Source: Candidatus Dependentiae bacterium
GTDB taxonomy: Bacteria; Babelota; Babeliae; Babelales; Chromulinivoraceae
DNA length: 34,974 bases
Assembly: GCA_026389065.1 (NCBI GenBank)
Contig: JAPLIP010000038.1
Location: 1 to 34,974 of the forward strand
Direction of reading: 5' to 3'
Shown here: in pieces, positions 33,146 through 34,974 of the stretch
Position numbering within the stretch: the first letter of the stretch is position 1
Layout: the number at the start of each line of letters is the position of its first letter
The notes under the pieces: model-generated
Database searches by the model: none
What the model saw: the letters and a program-made list of their open reading frames with translations, nothing else
Told to the model about the DNA's origin: nothing
Translations under genes and position numbers: made by a program

Positions 33146-34360
33146 ATGGCCCAAGGTAACACAGAAAAAATAGGCATCAAAACTGCTATCATCATCGGCA
33201 TGAATGCTATGATTGGCGCTGGTATTTTTAGCATCACATCATTTCTTGGATCACAAGTTGGCCCTGCTGGAATTTTAACATATCTTTTTGCAATATCAGC
33301 CGTATGGTTTATTGCACAATCCTTTGCTCGTGTTGCATATCTATATCCACAAGAAGGTTCATTTTACCACTACTCCAAACAATGGGGCGGTCATACACTT
33401 GGCGTTATTTCTGCTGGCGCATATTTAATCGGTCTTTTAATTGCAATGGGGCTTTTATGCACTATTTGTGGAATTTATATGCACAATATGATTCCTGACT
33501 ACTCTGCTACGACACTTGGACTTTTAGTCCTTGTCTCTTTAGTAGCGTTAAACATGGTTGGCATGATTCTTTCAAAGGCTGGTCAATACATTTTAATTGC
33601 ATTAACCCTATATCCATTAATTGTAACCACGCTTCTTTGTTTGACAAAAATAGACCTGGCAAACCTTTCTCCTTTTATGCCTGGTGGCCCAATGAGTATC
33701 GTAACTGGAACGAAAGTTGCAATCTTTGGACTTTTTGGATTTGAAAGTATCGCATCACTTTATAGCATCGTAGAAAATCCTGAAAAAAATGTACCTTCTG
33801 CTCTTCGATACACCATTATTTATGTTGGAATTATTTATTTTGTTTTCATATCATCAATGCTTCTTGCAATACCACAAGAACTTTTTGTCCTCAACCCAAA
33901 AATTACGATTCCTCAAATTTTAAATTATTTATTTCCAAATCAAACTATTCTGACCCAGTCTGTTGGAATATCAATTCTTTTTGCTATCATGGGAACCATT
34001 CATGCAATGATCTGGTCTTCGAGCGCACTCATGATGTCATATTTTAAAGTTTTAAATATTTCGTTCCTTAAAATAGCAATTGCTCACAATAAAATTGGCC
34101 ACAAAACTTGCGTGCTCATTGCAGGGCTTATTATTTTGATAGCTTTTTTAAGCCTTTCAAACTTAGATATGTTTTTTAGTTTAACAGCGGTAGCAATAAT
34201 TTTTGCACTTATCACATCAATTATTCCACTCCTCACATTAAAAAATGAATGGAAATCAGGACAAAATTATTTAACTTTAATTGGCCTGATTTGCGCAATA
34301 ATTATTTTTGCCGTAGCGGTAGAAGAACTCGTAAAAAATCTTATAACGTGCTTACGTTAA
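33146..34360 (+). CDS. APC-family amino acid permease
   Basis: 404 residues with about twelve hydrophobic segments. APC carriers move amino acids or their decarboxylation products across the inner membrane. The N-terminal GMNAMIGAGIFSI is the family's substrate-binding glycine-rich helix; FGLFGFESIASLYSIVENPEKNVPSALR in the middle (written here only as landmarks FGFES and ENPEKNVP) is also typical. AAGGAAAAGG precedes the ATG. The specific substrate (arginine, glutamate, ornithine and others are all possible) cannot be assigned. An exported protein gene follows 15 bases later on the same strand. Confidence 0.9.
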   Translation: MAQGNTEKIGIKTAIIIGMNAMIGAGIFSITSFLGSQVGPAGILTYLFAISAVWFIAQSFARVAYLYPQEGSFYHYSKQWGGHTLGVISAGAYLIGLLIAMGLLCTICGIYMHNMIPDYSATTLGLLVLVSLVALNMVGMILSKAGQYILIALTLYPLIVTTLLCLTKIDLANLSPFMPGGPMSIVTGTKVAIFGLFGFESIASLYSIVENPEKNVPSALRYTIIYVGIIYFVFISSMLLAIPQELFVLNPKITIPQILNYLFPNQTILTQSVGISILFAIMGTIHAMIWSSSALMMSYFKVLNISFLKIAIAHNKIGHKTCVLIAGLIILIAFLSLSNLDMFFSLTAVAIIFALITSIIPLLTLKNEWKSGQNYLTLIGLICAIIIFAVAVEELVKNLITCLR

Positions 34361-34375
34361 AAAGGATGAGCTCAT

Positions 34376-34974
34376 ATGATCACAAAACGCACATTCTTAT
34401 ATTTTATAATCGCATTCAATTTTTGCTGTGTATCTGATATTTACAGCAATTTAACCACTTTGCAATTTTGGGACCCATCTCCAATCTTTTCTGCAAATGA
34501 TTGTATGATGCCACCAAACAGCCACTTTTTAGACCTTTTACAAGCTCGATACAAAGATGAAAAACCAAACAAAAATCGGATGTTTGGAATTAACTTAACC
34601 GGTTTTGTACAAGCAGCCGTAACCGCTCGTGGATACAATGGCTGCGAAACCTACGGTTCAGAATGCGGAGCCCCACAAAATGGTTTTGAGATGGGTGACT
34701 TTCGTGGAACTATGTATCCAATGGGTCTATTTTTAGGAAAAAATCCAAACAATGGAAAAAATATTTGGGCAGGAGGAGTTGATACCGGAGATGTTGCAGA
34801 TATCACAGCAGCGTCAATTGTAGATTTTGATCTTCCTGATTGCCTAGAAAAAATAGCTTTGAACCTAGCTGGGTATGCTTCTTGCACTCCTGCTGACCCA
34901 CTTCCAGGTCCATGCTTAGTCCAAACAGATCCTTTAATTTTTTCATCATCTACAACAGGACCTGTTACAAACCC
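34376..34974 (+). CDS. Exported protein, partial, cut off by the window edge
   Basis: The frame runs from ATG at 34376 to the window end without a stop: 199 complete codons plus two bases. AAGGATGAG precedes the ATG. A signal peptide (about 1-24: MITKRTFLYFIIAFNF, then CCVSDIYS) is clear. The mature part has several Cys and many Gly, Pro and aromatic residues, with short alternating stretches like MFGINLTGFVQAAVTAR and MYPMGLFLG, which would suit an outer-membrane or periplasmic beta-rich protein. No family recognised. It lies 15 bases after the permease and may be co-transcribed. Confidence 0.7.
   Translation, partial: MITKRTFLYFIIAFNFCCVSDIYSNLTTLQFWDPSPIFSANDCMMPPNSHFLDLLQARYKDEKPNKNRMFGINLTGFVQAAVTARGYNGCETYGSECGAPQNGFEMGDFRGTMYPMGLFLGKNPNNGKNIWAGGVDTGDVADITAASIVDFDLPDCLEKIALNLAGYASCTPADPLPGPCLVQTDPLIFSSSTTGPVTN

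Overview
The window is a dense, AT-rich bacterial segment with about 30 genes, no tRNA or rRNA gene, no insertion sequence and no CRISPR array. No gene-free stretch exceeds 300 bases; the longest is the 268-base leader before the ABC exporter. Two tandem ATP/ADP translocases (plastid/parasite NTT type), a Gram-negative outer-membrane assembly factor (Omp85/BamA), imported polyamines and amino acids, and low G+C point to a host-dependent, didermic intracellular bacterium. Candidatus Dependentiae (TM6) is my best guess. This is inferred from gene content and not proved; Chlamydiae-like or Rickettsiales-like lineages also carry NTTs.

Layout, left to right. (1) 47-1414: radA, possibly leaderless. 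(2) 1423-4846: ABC exporter operon with a perfect consensus promoter, a leader holding a 10-codon ORF, one ATPase and three tandem paralogous ABC-2 permeases. (3) 4886-8075: a strong hairpin, then a 1019-residue Omp85 protein with about seven POTRA-like units, then another inverted repeat. (4) 8122-14757: an operon of a His-rich orphan membrane protein, potA-potB-potC-potD-like genes and metG, closed by a clear terminator. (5) 14890-15757: a secreted or membrane M48-type protease with its own promoter and terminator. (6) Minus strand, 15838-18708: two ATP/ADP translocases. (7) Minus strand, 18887-21637: topA followed by a small membrane-anchored protein that is a copy of the last three zinc ribbons of topA. 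(8) 21725-29252: a long co-directional run with batA, batB, a TPR/batC-like gene, batD, an alanine/sodium symporter, mepB and an exported orphan. (9) 29233-34974: RNA pseudouridine synthase, orphan membrane protein, EVE protein, gltX, a 102-residue orphan, an APC permease and a cut-off exported protein at the window edge.

Together the genes describe a cell that takes ATP, polyamines and amino acids from its surroundings and invests heavily in its envelope (Omp85, Bat, exporter, several exported orphans). The most unusual item is the TM-anchored triple zinc ribbon derived from the topA tail (64 of 106 aligned positions identical by my count, no gaps). Next come the repeat-containing His-rich membrane protein coupled to potA, the three-permease exporter with its elaborate leader, and the extended POTRA array. 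Several genes (radA, bamA-like, pot operon, gltX, APC permease) are preceded by extended -10 sequences of the form TGnTATnnT.
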